Positions 1-12,600 of a DNA stretch of 64,000 nucleotides are shown here, piece after piece (positions within the stretch are counted from its first letter, which is position 1; every line of letters starts with the position of its first letter). Source of the stretch: Brachypodius melanocephalos (taxonomy: Eukaryota; Chordata; Aves; Passeriformes; Pycnonotidae); assembly GCA_013398615.1 (NCBI GenBank), contig VZSR01000520.1, forward strand, positions 23,166,551 through 23,230,550. The letters are read 5' to 3'. Both the position numbers and the translations under genes were made by a program. The notes beneath the pieces are model-generated. The model saw nothing but the letters and a program-made list of their open reading frames with translations. It was not told the DNA's origin and made no database searches.

Positions 1-469
1 GGGGGGGGTGGTTTGTTGATTTATGGATTTTAGCCCTAGTAGTGTAAAACCACTCTTTTCTGTAGTTTCATTTGTGTACCTGTAGATTTCTCTCAAGGTG
101 TCTATGGCATTTTTATCCCGGTACCGGTGTATCCAAAGCTGAGCTGGGGCGAGGGGGCTCATCCCCCTTAGCATTGCTGTAAGGGCATGACGTTCAGGCC
201 TGTGGGCATCTGCGACCTGAGGCAAAGGAAAGCAAACTTGTAACTATATTCCATTGTGATAACTCACTAAAACTACGTGACGTTATTTGTAGCTAGATCC
301 CTGGTTTTGAAACATCGGTCCTTTCATTTATACAGGAGGTGGTCGTATCAAAGCTGTTTCAGTTATTTCTTCTTGAAACTTCAGTCCGAGAGCGAAATCT
401 ACCACCTACTCGATAGGGAAACGCTGTCAAAGGCCCTCCACTCTGTTCTCAGCCGGGGCAAAGCGGAGG
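1..469. other. 5' flank upstream of the SCFD1 CpG island
   Basis: This stretch has ordinary base composition and no exon that I can support. It begins with a run of eight G at the window edge. A CRE-like string, ACGTGACGTT, lies near 276-285 and a TGACGTT half-site near 188; either could belong to the distal promoter, but single short matches like these arise often by chance. The open frames that start here simply run into the GC-rich island and are not credible genes. Confidence 0.5.
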
Positions 470-552
470 CCCATGTTGTCAATCGTCAGTGGGCGGTCCT
501 CGCTCGCCGATGCCGCGGAGCGGGGCGGGCCCGCCCCCGGCCCGGGGCCCGC

Positions 553-558
553 CACGTG
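553..558. promoter_or_regulatory. CACGTG E-box in SCFD1 promoter
   Basis: This palindromic CACGTG lies 59 bp upstream of the ATG inside the CpG island. The motif is bound by USF, MYC/MAX and MiT/TFE bHLH-ZIP factors. Its position in a GC-rich proximal promoter is typical, but occupancy is inferred only. Confidence 0.45.
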
Positions 559-583
559 TCGCGGCGGCTGCGCAGGCGGCGGC

Positions 584-593
584 GGGGCGGGGC
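584..593 (+). promoter_or_regulatory. GC box (Sp1/KLF type)
   Basis: GGGGCGGGGC matches the classical Sp1 core and lies 24 bp upstream of the start codon. Similar G/C-rich boxes occur at 522-529 and 531-538. The cluster supports a proximal promoter or 5' UTR position. Confidence 0.45.
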
Positions 594-613
594 GGCCGGG
601 CCGGCGGCGCGGG

Positions 614-624
614 AAGATGGCGGC
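614..624 (+). promoter_or_regulatory. SCFD1: YY1-type motif overlapping the start codon
   Basis: AAGATGGCGGC is a full match to the long YY1 consensus, and its ATG is the SCFD1 start codon. In housekeeping genes this arrangement places YY1 just downstream of the transcription start, while the same bases encode Met-Ala-Ala and supply a good initiation context (A at -3, G at +4). Binding is inferred; the sequence match is direct. Confidence 0.55.
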
Positions 625-647
625 CGGGATCCGGGAGAAGCAGACAG
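617..647 (+). CDS. SCFD1: SCFD1 coding exon 1
   Basis: Encodes residues 1-10 and the first base of codon 11, reading MAAGIREKQT. The donor is ACAG|GTGAGC. Human SLY1, as remembered, has an alanine-rich run before the IRERQT equivalent; here only two alanines and a glycine precede IREKQT, so the protein is about ten residues shorter. This N-terminal tail precedes the folded SM domain. Confidence 0.93.
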
Positions 648-3600
648 GTGAGCGCCTGCCCGCGGTCCCTCCGCGCCGGCGGCACCGGCCCCTCCCGGCG
701 CTCGGGCTGGAAGCGGGGCCGGCCCTGTGCTGCCGCCGCCGCGCCTCTGTCGCTGCGGAGCAGGCTCCGGGCGCCGCCGCGCCTCAGCCAGGGATTCGCG
801 CCCTCTCACCCGGCTTGGGTCTCCCGGCAACGGAGTGGCGGCCCCTCTGCCGCCTTCTCCTCGCCTCTGCGGCGGCGGGGCTCTGGAGCCTCGGGCCGCA
901 GTTCCCGCAGGGGATCCCTGGCCCCGCTTGGGCCCCGGGTACGTGGCCGTAGGTGCCGCCGAGGTGTGGAAGGCGCTCCCGGGGCGGGACTTGGCCGGGC
1001 CCGGCCGTGAGCGCTGCCTTCTCCCGCGGCCGTGGGAGCGCACCCTCCGTTTCGGTTTCTTTCTTGTCGTGGGAAGGATCCACGGGAAATAGCATTTAAT
1101 GGTGCAAAAATAAAGCTGCTGTTGTCACGTTCGTGTTAAGACAGTACAGGGGCATCCGAGTGTGTACTGACCCTCAAGAAATTGAGAATACGGTAATAAT
1201 AACTAAACTAGTTGTGCATGAGGATTTCTGTGAGTAAAGAGTTTGTTATTCAGTTCCTTCTTAGACATTGTTGAGAGTCCTTAATTGAGTCTTCTCTGCC
1301 TTGATGCTGCTTCGTAAAGCCTTGAACATACTCCCAAAGCACAGGGAATGTCAGCTGCATAGTCCTTTACTTCCCGTGCTTGCCAAAGTTGTAGTCAGTA
1401 GTTAAGCTGTAATCATGACACTCTCCTTGACATCTGCAGTATCTTTGGTGGTATGGAGAATCCTGTATGCATTTAGTTAGCATGAAATTTTTGAGTCATC
1501 TGCCTAAAAATCTCAGTCACAGTCTCTATGGACCTTAAATATTTTACTAGTATGCTTCATTTGTTGGTACCAGTCTACTTTTTTGTAATCTCATTCCTCT
1601 ACCGTCTACCATTGATAGTGCTGTTTGATGTTCTCTGAAGTCTTTTGCTTATCTTCTCTTTGTTATTTTTCTAATAAAGCCTATTTTCTTTGAGCTCATA
1701 TTCTGTACAGCTTTATTCTTTTCTATTCTGTTTCACTGTGTTCATAGAGTGGTTTAGGTTGAAAGGGACCTTGAAGATCATGTAGTTCTAATTGTCTGCC
1801 TGCTATAGGCAGGAACACCTTTCATTAGATCAGGTGCTTAAAGCCCCATCCAGCCTGGCATGGAACACTTCTAGTATGGGGTATCCACAGCCTCTCTGTA
1901 CAACCAGTTCCAGAGCCTCACCACCCTCATAGGGAAGAATTTTTGCCTTATATCTAATCTAAACCTACTCTCTCCATTTAAAGCCATTGCCCCTTGTCCT
2001 ATCACTGAATGCTCTTGTGAAAAGTCCCTCTCCAGGATTCTTGTAACTCCATTTAGGTACTGGAAGGAACTTTAAGGTCTCCCTGGATCCTTCTCTTCTC
2101 TAGGCTGAGCAAACCCAACTCTCTCAGCCTTTCCTCATAGGAGAGGTACTCCAGTCCTCTGATCAACTTGGTGGTCCTCCTCTGGATTTAATCCAACAGG
2201 TTCAAGTTCTTCTTATATTGGGCCCAGGTGTGGTGACAGTACTCCAAGTAAGATCTCACCAGAGGAAAACAGAGGGGTGGAATCCTCTCCCTCATCCTGC
2301 TGGCCATGCTGCTTTGGATGCAGCCCAGAGCTCAGTTGGTTTTCTGGGCTGCAAGTGCACATTGCCAGGTTGTGTCAAGCTTCTCAGGCACCAACACCCC
2401 CAAGTCCTCTTCAAGGTTTCTGTGAGTCCATTCTCTGCCCAGCCTGTATTTGTGCTTGGGATTGCTGTGACCTAGCTGCAGAAACTTGCACTTGGCCTTG
2501 CTGAACTTCCTGAGATTGACACAGGCCCAACTCTCAAGCCTGTCGAGGTGGCTCTGGATGACTTCTCTCCAGCTTAGTGAGGAAGATTTTTTTTTTTCAT
2601 GGAAGGGGTTAAGTATTGGAATGAATGGCCCATGGAGGTGGCAGTCACCATCCCTGGAGGTGTTCAGCTGGACATGGCACTTGGTGCTGTGGTCTGATTG
2701 GACTTACTGATCCTGGAGGTCTTTTCCAACCTAAATGATTGTGTGATTTTGTGACCATACACAGCTTGATGTCATTGGCAAACTTGCTGCAGGTGCACTC
2801 AGTCCCACTGTCCATGTCACCAACAATTGTTAGTGGCACTCAGTCCTACTGTCCATGTCACCAACAATTGTTAGTGGATTATTTCAGTCAGCCTTTACAA
2901 CTGAATCCGTTTTGTCTTCTGTTAAGAAGATCTTTCCAAGGAGCTAGATTCAACAACTAAAATAATACTCAAAAAAAGTACTCTTATCATTTAGTTATGG
3001 TATTACCATGTATGTGCTCCATCTGTTGTGACCTTTATCCTGGTTCATAACCAGGATTGGTTTCATAACAAAAGCATATCATTGTGCAAGCACAGTAAAA
3101 ACCTGATCCTTGCCCCAGAGAACATTCAGCATTAATGTAAATGAAATGGCAATACGAATACAAAAAGGGTACCCAGACAATTGCTGAATGTTGACATGAT
3201 TGTCACAGCACATTGCTAGTCAGATTACTCTTTCTTAGCAGAGAGTTTATGCCAAGTTTTACTTTAGGTGATAAATTCTGCAGTGCAGCTGCTTCAGCTC
3301 CAGTAGTACCAAAGCACATAACCGTACAGCTTTATATAAAATTGCTCATATGGCTGAAGATGGCACTAGCAATGAGGGGCCAAAGAATCCAGGAGCAGCC
3401 TGTAATCAACTTTCAGGGCTGCTTTGTGGCATTTAAAATGAAAAAAAGTATGAAGTAAGTGGAAGGCTGGAGTCCATCAAGACTCAGCACTCAGTGCTAG
3501 CTTGGATTTTCCCAGATTCGTGTTTCAATGCTAGTAATGTCATTTGAAAGAGCAGTACACAGGAGAAAGCAGAGCATCAGAAACACTGCCTGGCCATGGA

Positions 3601-6600
3601 TAGATGATATTAGGAAAGCCAAAGTTCTACTGAGGTTGAGATGTGCAGCATGTATCTGGAGAAAAGTGCTTCTGCTGCAACATTAGTAGCAAAAATGTAA
3701 ATAAGAAAAAACGTTGGACCTTTGCTAAATGGATCTGGTCATTTAATGGCGATAGACCCAGGACTGAGATAACCAGTGCTGCCTTTGCCTCAGTCATCAC
3801 CTACAAATGCTTCCAGGCTTTAGTGTCACTTTGGAGTCAATCACTGAGTGAATCCTATTGGAAAATACTCATCACATGAGGGAAAAGGCACACATGAATT
3901 TCTGTATGGTAAAACATGCCCGACTGGCCTAACTGCCTTCAGTGATAAAATGACTGGGTTTGTGGGCAACAGGACAGTAGAGTATTTAATTTGTCTTGAC
4001 TTCAGCAAAGCTTTTGACACCATGGTGTTATATCCAAGGATGTCATGGACTAGATGAATGAACAACTAGCTACATTAAAAAAACTGGTCAGGCTCAGAGG
4101 GTTTGTAATTAATCCAACGTAATTACCTAGAGGCTGGTAACAACTAGAGCACTGTGTAAGTGTATCCACACTCTAATTTCTGCAAGGTTTTCCTCTTTGC
4201 AAAACTCTGTGATGATTTTGTTACGAGTTTTAAGAGAATAGGCACTATAGCACAACTAGTCTTTTGCTGCTAGCCAAAGATGGGAGAGCAGCACATACTG
4301 TGTTGTTTAATCAGATAAATGAGGAAGGATTTATTACATAATAGATTTATAAATTAGAGGTACATGAAGCAATTTGCTTTGGTTTGTGTGTGGAATGGAA
4401 AGTTAAATTTAAGTTCATTCCTCCTTCAAAGAGTTTTCCTGATGCAAACTAAGGGTATTTTTGTACCGCTGAAACCAGCAATTTCTTCATAGGAGTTCTC
4501 AAAATCTTTCAAACTGTGTATTGATTTTAGCCAAGCATAAAGGTATTTTTTGTTTGGTGTGTACAGTGTTCTTCCTGTCAGGTTGGAAAAGCAGATTGGG
4601 GAATAAACCAAACTAGTTCCCACTGGACAGAATGTACCTTCAAGAAGATACTGGAATTATTTTTAAGGCAAACCATGTTAGAATATAGCCTGTATAGCTA
4701 AGGAGAGTTAATGTTTTAGAACTTGCTTCTTTGCCTTTTGCTGTGTCCTCTGGAGCCCATAAATTCTAGCAGATGTGAACCACTTGTCAGTCAAAGCTAC
4801 ATAAAAATAATGCAAATGTGACTTGTTGCTTTTATATTTTGTGATGGTTTTCCTTTAAAATGAAATAAAATCCCTCTAAAGTCTTTAGTCACTGTTGTTG
4901 AGTAAAGCATTCTCTGGCTTTATTTTCCAGTGGCTTTGAAACGTATGCTGAACTTCAATGTTCCTCCTGTTAAAAACAGCACAGGAGAACCAGTATGGAA
5001 GGTAAGAACTTTTGGAACTGGAACAGAGGAATTTTATACTGTTCAGAAAAGTTCAGATTTGCAGATTTTAACTAAATCAAGTTCATCTTTCTTATTAACT
5101 TTTACAAAATATTTTTTACTGTATTACAAATACACAGAATTGAGTATCAGAACCGCTGAAAAAATACCAGAGTCAGAAAGAAGCCCATACAAATGGAAGA
5201 ACTATTGATAGCTTGAAGAAGCTGAGCTCAGGCTAGCTTTATTACCTTTAAAATGTAACTTGTAGGTCATGAGGAGTTTTTGCTAATACAAAGCATGTAT
5301 TCTGTTTCTTCATCTCTTGTCTTTTTTCACTAATTCCTGATTTTCCTGTTGCTTTCTCCCAAATGCAGTCAGGAAAACTCTGCACATACAATAACAGATT
5401 TCTAACAGCAAACTCTTGTTCGACAAGACACTTTTCAGGAGATGGAAGGGATGACTCTTCTTCCCCCTTTATCACTGAATTTCTCTCTCTCTCTTTTTTT
5501 TTTTTTCTTTTTTTTTTTTTTTTAAATATATTTATTTGTTTGTAAGCACAGATGGAAGTCCATGACAAATTAATGATTTATTATGAATTGGTAGATGTTT
5601 AGATGTTGAAGCACTTTTGAAGTTACAGTAATAGTTCCCTAAACCTGAATTCCTATATCCACTTGTATCTTGTATTCTACAGTATCCACTTTTTACAGCA
5701 CTTAGTAAAATTATGTGTCTCTGTTTCAGGTTCTCATTTATGACAGATTTGGCCAAGATATCATCTCACCTTTGCTGTCAGTGAAAGAGCTGAGAGATAT
5801 GGGCATCACTTTGCATCTGTAAGTACTTCTGAAAAAGTTGGGAATTCTTTTGTAAAAAGAACATTATTTAATATTCCCCAAAATAATGAACAAATCTGAA
5901 AAATCATTGAATAAATAACTGCTAAAATAAAGATTGTACACTGACTTGTTCATAAATCAGATAGAATTATGCAGAATCAGGGAGTGGAGAGAGAACTCTG
6001 AACACTGTTCAGTAGGATTTCTTGCTCAAAACAGGAAGCCCTGGTTCAAAAATAAAAATTATCCAGTCAGTATTATTTTGGAATTTGTCTCTACAAATCC
6101 TTTTGCAGTCATATATGTTAAAATTGTAATTATTGGCACAGATTGTTTCATGGGACTGTGTATGTTCTCTGCTTATCTTTCATATGTAGATTTTACTTGT
6201 TTTCTGTCAAACATATGAAATCTTTAGGTATTATTTTAAGACATTTCTCATTTCTTTTTCCCCAGATTACATTTACCTAGTCCATTGTCATTCCTTAGCT
6301 GTGGTAATAGTCATGAAGAAACTTCGAACATAGGTTTATTTTTTATACAAGTTTATTAACTTTTGCTAAGTGAAGGCTAGAAATGGAAACACAGTTTAAC
6401 CTGCTGACACATCAGCAGAAACATGAGAAAAACCTCTAATCACCTTGTCTTCAAGCAGGAAAGGCAAGTTTAATTGAATGAAATATAGTGGGTTTTTACC
6501 ATGTCAACAGTTCACATATGGACTTTGTGGATGCAGTATTTTAGCTTCCTCTGAAAGGATAATCTGGTTTTGAACATTTGTAAAGCCTTTTCTCAACCTT

Positions 6601-9600
6601 TGAATAATCTTTGAACACATCTATTAATATATTCAGCCAAAAAATACACAAATGTGATTTATTTTCTTCCTAAAACTCTAGCTAAATACAGAAGGAAATT
6701 GTAGGAAATTACATTTGTCTGTACAATAAAGAATTTCTTTAACTTTTATAGTTTTATACGTATCAGAGGAAAAAAAAACCACATTAGAGGTGTCTTTTTT
6801 CTTCCTGTCAGGCTTTTGCATTCAGATCGCGATGCTATTCCAGATGTTCCAGCTGTTTACTTTGTAATGCCAACAGAAGAAAATATTGACAGAATGTGCC
6901 AGGTAACTTGCACGTGTAATGTTTCAAAAGAGCCCACACAATAAGGTGTGTGAAGTAATCCTGCCCTCACCAGAATGTGACTGTAACTAGCCCATACTTG
7001 TCAGAAAAATATTAGTAGGCAAAACTTCAATTTTCCAGCAAGTAGAAGGGTAAACATGTTATGTGTGTTTCAGAGAGAGTTTGGGATGTGAAAAGACAAG
7101 AGGCAGTGGGTACAAATATTCCATTTAACATTAGAAAAAGCTATTTTAGTGAGGGTGGCTGAACACTGGAGCAGATTGCTTGGAGAGTTTGTGGAGTCTC
7201 CATTGTTGGAGAGGTTCGAAACCTGACTGGACACAATCCTGAGCCACCTGCACCATTTCATACTGGTTTGAGTGGGAAGACCGGATTAGGCTAACCTCAA
7301 TTTTTCACATTCCTGGGAAGGAATTGGATGGAAGGTTGACATCTTTGCCAAAGTAAGGAGAAGAGCAAAGAGTTTTTGCTCATCAGTAAGGTGTGGAGTA
7401 GTAATTGCTGCCTTTTAGCTTAAATGTAATTTCCTGGTTTTCTGCAGTTCTGTGTTACATTGTTTATATCTGGATATGTAATCAAAACACTGTATGCAGA
7501 GCTGTATGAACAGACAGCTAAGCACTTCTGAAGGTTTAGTTTTACTCTGGATAGCTGTAACATCACATAGTAAAAGTATGATTTCTTTTTTAATTAGTCA
7601 GGAATGTATTCATACTTACTCAGGAAAATTTTCCATTCTTTTAGGATCTTCGAAACCAGCTTTATGAGTCTTATTATTTAAACTTTATTTCTGCCATTTC
7701 AAGAAGTAAACTGGAAGATATTGCAAATGCCGCTATAGGTGCTAATGCAGTAACTCAAGTGGCTAAGGTAAGAAAATCCCCCAGTCCCTAATATTAGCAC
7801 CATTAAAGGTGTCACTGCATTCTTCTTTTCAGGCATACTGGGGAAAAAAGCAGAACCTACAGCCATCCCAGTAATGCAGCTTAGTACCATACTTCAGCTG
7901 TCAAAAGTCCAAGTGCTAAATGATAAGAAGAGAAGGGAAATACAGTGGTTTCAGAGGATTCTTGATTGTGTCAGCTGAATGAGTGCTTTCAGTGCATATA
8001 TATTTCAGTATTATCTCCAAAATATACAAAAAGAGCAGTATGAGTACAATTCTCATTTGAGATAATAGTTCATATGTACACACTTTACTGAGTACTCTTC
8101 TATACCTTTATGATTTAAAGGCATGTGTTAGGCATTTACTTTTATTTTTGTTGAATGGCTGTACCAAATCCTGTAGATTATTAAGTAATATACTTAAGTG
8201 CATTCACTTTTTCTCACTCCAGTTAGTACTACTGGCATGAGAGAAAGAACCTGTTGTGAAATAAAATGGTTACTACTAGTACTGTTTAAGCCTTAGGTCC
8301 TCAGCATCAGGAAATTGGTGTAGAACTGTAAACTAGTTTTCTTGAATGTGTTTTGCAGATTTGTGAACTGTAAACTATCTCATTAATAGTTTATGCTATA
8401 GAGAAGTTTAATTTTTTTTTCCTGAATGTACAAGTGTGTTACAGAAAAGTTAAAATTCATAAGCTGTAATGTCTTATTGTTCAGATATTGCCCTCTTTCC
8501 ACCCTCCTGCCTGAGACCTCAGTGCTGATTATGTTGTAGTTGTTCATATTTATTAAAAGTGAACCTATAATACTGAAATGCCCTCCATATGTGTTTTTTC
8601 AGTGATACTTGGCTGCTAAAACTTTGTCCACAGAAACAGTTGAAGTTGGACAGTTCTGGCATTTGCCAGTGCTCTAATATTTTGTGTTAATCACTCAACC
8701 CTTACACAGGCTTTTTAATTCATAAATTATATCTTGCTTTTGTTTTTTTTAATAGGTACTTTAAATGTAAAATGTAGCAGTGAATCACATATGGTTTTTT
8801 TATGCTTCACTCTGGACTATTCTGACCATTATTCCTTGATTTCTAGGTGTTCGATCAATATCTTAATTTTATTACTTTAGAAGATGATATGTTTGTATTA
8901 TGTAACCAAAACAAAGAACTTGTTTCATATCGTGGTAAGTAGAATTTATATAAAAATTATACCAGAATGTCTGAAGTTGAAATTTATTTTTGAAGTTGTA
9001 GCTAATAAACAGCAATTAATTCATTTTGCTTTGATCTGCTCAGAATTCAGGATAATCTGTTAGATATGTAAAATCGTGAAAGAAGCAGTTCTTAGATATT
9101 CATTTCAGCATCTTTTATTACATGGCGATTGTGATACTGAAAAATTAATATGTATTTTTAAATAATAAAGCAAAACTGTGGTATAGACATTTATGGATAA
9201 TAACACCTTTTATATAAGGAATAATACGGGAAAAATTACATACTGTTTTCACATGTAGATAGTCACTCTGGGTGGGAAAGGGCATTCTCGACAATAAACA
9301 ATACTGATTGCTTCTGCAAGCATGTGAGCCAAACATGTCAGCTTCTTCATAAAGTTTCAGAGTTGTAAGTGAAGTCAACCTCCTGGAATTTTTTTTTTCC
9401 ATTTTTTTTCCTTTTTTTTTTCTTTTTTTTTTTTCTGGAGACTTCTGTTCAACTTGGTTTGGAACCTGGCAGGAAAAGCACATGGCTGCCTTAGGTCAGT
9501 TACCTTGGTGCTATGGCAGCTCAAGTCACCTTACACACTGGTTGTCATAATTGTCCACATGATTTTCCTTCCTCCATCGTGCTCATTTTATATACCACTC

Positions 9601-12600
9601 TCACCCATTCAGTGTGCTAAATGTACAGGGAACTACCACTCCACCACTCCTGTCCCTTACTCTAGATTTTACAGGGTATGTTGTCTGGCTACTTCTGCTG
9701 TAGTTTTACTCTTCTCTCCTTTTCAATCAGAATCAGCAATTTCAGAGCTGCAGGGTGTGTTTAATTTACTCATTCCGTAGAAAATACCAACTCATTTGTG
9801 GGATGTACAAATGCAATGCTAGGGAAGAAGTAGAAGTCAAGATAGTCCTAATTTTGCACCAGCTCCTCATTACTTCGGTGTAGTTACAGTGTCACACAGC
9901 TAATTCCTGCTGCATGGAATACTGCCTAGTGACCAGATAGAGATGAGAAGTCTCTGTATGTCTAATATTTAACAGTGAGATTTTTCTCCTCTCTTGCCCA
10001 ATATCCGAAGTCAGTACCTTTCTTTAAAACTGAATCCATAATAACTGAGTTGTGTCTCACATTGGGGATTGATTCCATTGGCAGAATGAAGGGCATTTTT
10101 GTTTGAAAAGCAGATTTTATTTTTTTCACTAAAACCTGATGTCGAAGAGTTTTAATAATAATTGTTTTGTGATGTGTTCCTGCGTATATGAAGCTACTTA
10201 ATTGACTGTCATAAGATTCCTTATGCAAACAAGGAATTTGGATTAAAATGACTGGAAATATTTTGCACCCATCAGTTTCTATCTGGCTTGTTTTCCTTTC
10301 TTAGGCCACTGAAATTTGCCAGCATGTTTAAACCAATCTAGAAGTGGGCTGTTTCCAAAAGCTCATCAAACAGAAATCTGATCCCCCACAGAGAGTGATG
10401 AGTTTTCCACTAGAGCTCAGTAGCTGATGTGTCTCACTGTGTGAGTTCTAGATCTGACACAGGCAGTAGGAATGTAGAGGTGAGGAAAAAGTGGGCTTTT
10501 TTGCCTGTGGAGAGTAGCCCTAGCAGTAGAGTGCCAGTTTCATAATTTACAAAAGTCAGTGTAAATCTGAGGGTGCTTAAAGATGGCTGCTATTCTTGCA
10601 GCAGCACTGCTGTATGTGACCACAAATGTATCTGAATGGGTGAACTAAGAACAAATATAACAAAAAGATTTTCCTAGACAGAAATGGCACAATACATTCT
10701 CTCTGTTTAGGAATGGACAAGAAGTGATGAATTTAAATGCAACAAGAAAGTTTCTGATCAGATCAGGAGCACTTTCTAACCTTGAAAATAGTGAAATATT
10801 AGATTACCTGTAAACACTATGGTATTTTTATGACTGAGAAGCTCTTGGAATTGGTTTGGATACAGGAATTACATGGGCTTAACTCATCTTTGGAAGGGAG
10901 GACCAACTAGTAAATCCTTCAGGCTCCCTATGATTCTGTTTTTCTAAGAATGTGTAGAAGGAAGAGTAAATGAGCAATATTAGTATAAAGTTGATATTTG
11001 AGACATCCTGTTTCATGCTATTTGAGTACTTCTTTACCGTTCTTTACAATTTGGTTGAATTTTGTAGTACAATAGGAATGTGTAGGAGACCTATGCTTAA
11101 TATTCTGTAATAGATGCATTCCCCATAAGCTTGTTAGAGTGGAGAGAGAGAAACATATAGAAAACATGGTAGAACATTTTACCAAAATATTCTTAATGCA
11201 GTTTCTCAAAGGTTGATCTAAGGAGCAGTAGTATTAAGTATCTGTGTTGGTTGCTATTGTACAAGAAAAGGCATGTGCTCATAAAATGTGCCTGGTCGGC
11301 AAAGTTAGAAGGGACTGACAGTATGCAGATTACTGGAACATCAGAAATGAGTACTTTAAACATAATAACAGGATGGGAAATAAATTTTAAAATTGGAAAA
11401 GGCAAGAGAGTAAAAATAAGGAGTTTTCCTCTCTGTAAACTGGAGAACCATTAGTTGGAGATAACTACAGTATAATAGCCCCAGTGAATTTAAAGTTTTG
11501 TCATTATAGAAAAACACAGACATTGGGAATGATCTGCTTTCCTTGGTGCTGGTATTTCAGAAACTTGCAAATTCTATTGCTGCTGTCAGCCTAGTCAAAA
11601 CTTTGGCTTACTAAGTATAGTTGCTGAAATATAATCCATATCTCTAAAGTTCTTACAGGAGAAAAGCTGGGGAAAAAAAGCACCTCTAAAATTAGAGAAT
11701 GGTTATGGTTGTCCATGCATAAATTTAGGATGGAAGGCTTAGTAATGTTTAGAGCTTTGAAATTCATTTTTGAAGAAAGTGGATAAGACAGGCAAGTGTG
11801 AGAAATTTTTAAAGGTAAAGTAAAACAAACAAGGATGGGATTTATGGCATGAATCCTGAGATAGTGCTTGACTTGAAATCTGTGATAAGATTTGGTTTGA
11901 TATTTCCTGCTGGCTATTATATCCTTGTCAGAGTTAGTTACTTAAGAGAAATGTTGCTGCATGTCTTCTGTTCTGACCTCTAAATGTGGGAGGGAAATCT
12001 CTCTTATCTGTCAAGTAAAATGTTTTATAACTTGGGAATTACCCCTAATATAGAGATTGATGGTAAAATTTATGAAAAAAAATTTGAATCTCCATACAAG
12101 AGATGGGATTTAGAAATTTTAAATATAGATAACTGCATACTATAATGAATTATTTAAATTAGTTAATTTTTCAGGATTTTCTTCCTGAAAATTGTTTGCC
12201 AAGTGTATGGCCATTTCTCTTGTATAACGTGTTTCTTAGCTGGTTTTTGTTAATGCAATACTAACATAATCCAAAAGATACATATGAAGTGAGAGAGAGA
12301 TTTGGAAATGACTGTGTAGTGTTTGACCTTATACCGTAAGCAGTAATTCAGTTCTGCCGATTTTTTTGTCAGAATAAAAAGGGGGTGGAAACTAATAAAT
12401 GTGCTATGAGGGGCATTTCAGGATGTAATTTCTTCCGCAACAAAAGCTGTTGATTAACAGCCATCAGATAAGAAGCAGATTGCTCTTATACTATTAAAGT
12501 GGCATAAACTTACTTAACCTTATTCTTTTTTCCACACTGTTTCAGCCATTAACCGACCAGATATAACAGACACAGAAATGGAAACTATAATGGACACTAT

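Larger units (their letters stand above)
470..1075. promoter_or_regulatory. SCFD1: CpG-island promoter of SCFD1
   Basis: About 600 bp are sharply richer in G+C and CpG than the AT-rich DNA on both sides, and exon 1 lies inside. Several GC boxes (Sp1/KLF type) are visible at about 522-529, 531-538 and 584-593, with a CACGTG E-box at 553-558. I see no convincing TATA box just upstream of the start codon, which suits a TATA-less housekeeping promoter with dispersed start sites. The island extends about 430 bp into intron 1, as is common. The exact transcription start cannot be read from sequence alone. Confidence 0.85.
648..4930 (+). other. SCFD1: SCFD1 intron 1
   Basis: 4.3 kb. The first 430 bp belong to the CpG island. 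It then holds a nested pair of CR1 retroposons (1745-2876) and a decayed CR1 reverse-transcriptase fragment (about 3560-4080), each listed separately. The remaining parts (1080-1744, 2880-3560 and 4080-4930) show nothing I can name. Confidence 0.85.

Noticed and set aside
277..1095. Several overlapping open frames on both strands across the CpG island
   Set aside because: GC-rich DNA has few stop codons, so such frames are expected by composition. Only the exon 1 frame from 617 continues correctly by splicing into SCFD1.
2218..2960. Short open frames in intron 1
   Set aside because: They lie within CR1 retroposon 3' sequence, read in various frames, and do not encode a LINE protein.
3848..4057. 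Frame with an intact DFSKAFDT reverse-transcriptase block
   Set aside because: Real CR1 similarity, but only a broken fragment with stops around it. Recorded as a dead element, not as a gene.
4930..5208. 92-codon frame covering exon 2
   Set aside because: The part after 5001 is intron; the GTAAGA donor and the exon 3 match show where coding ends.
5248..5568. Lysine/glutamate-rich minus-strand frame
   Set aside because: An artefact of the CT/T tract at 5480-5523 read in reverse.
9145..9483. 112-codon minus-strand frame in intron 6
   Set aside because: Includes the translated T-rich tract; no family similarity and no splice logic.
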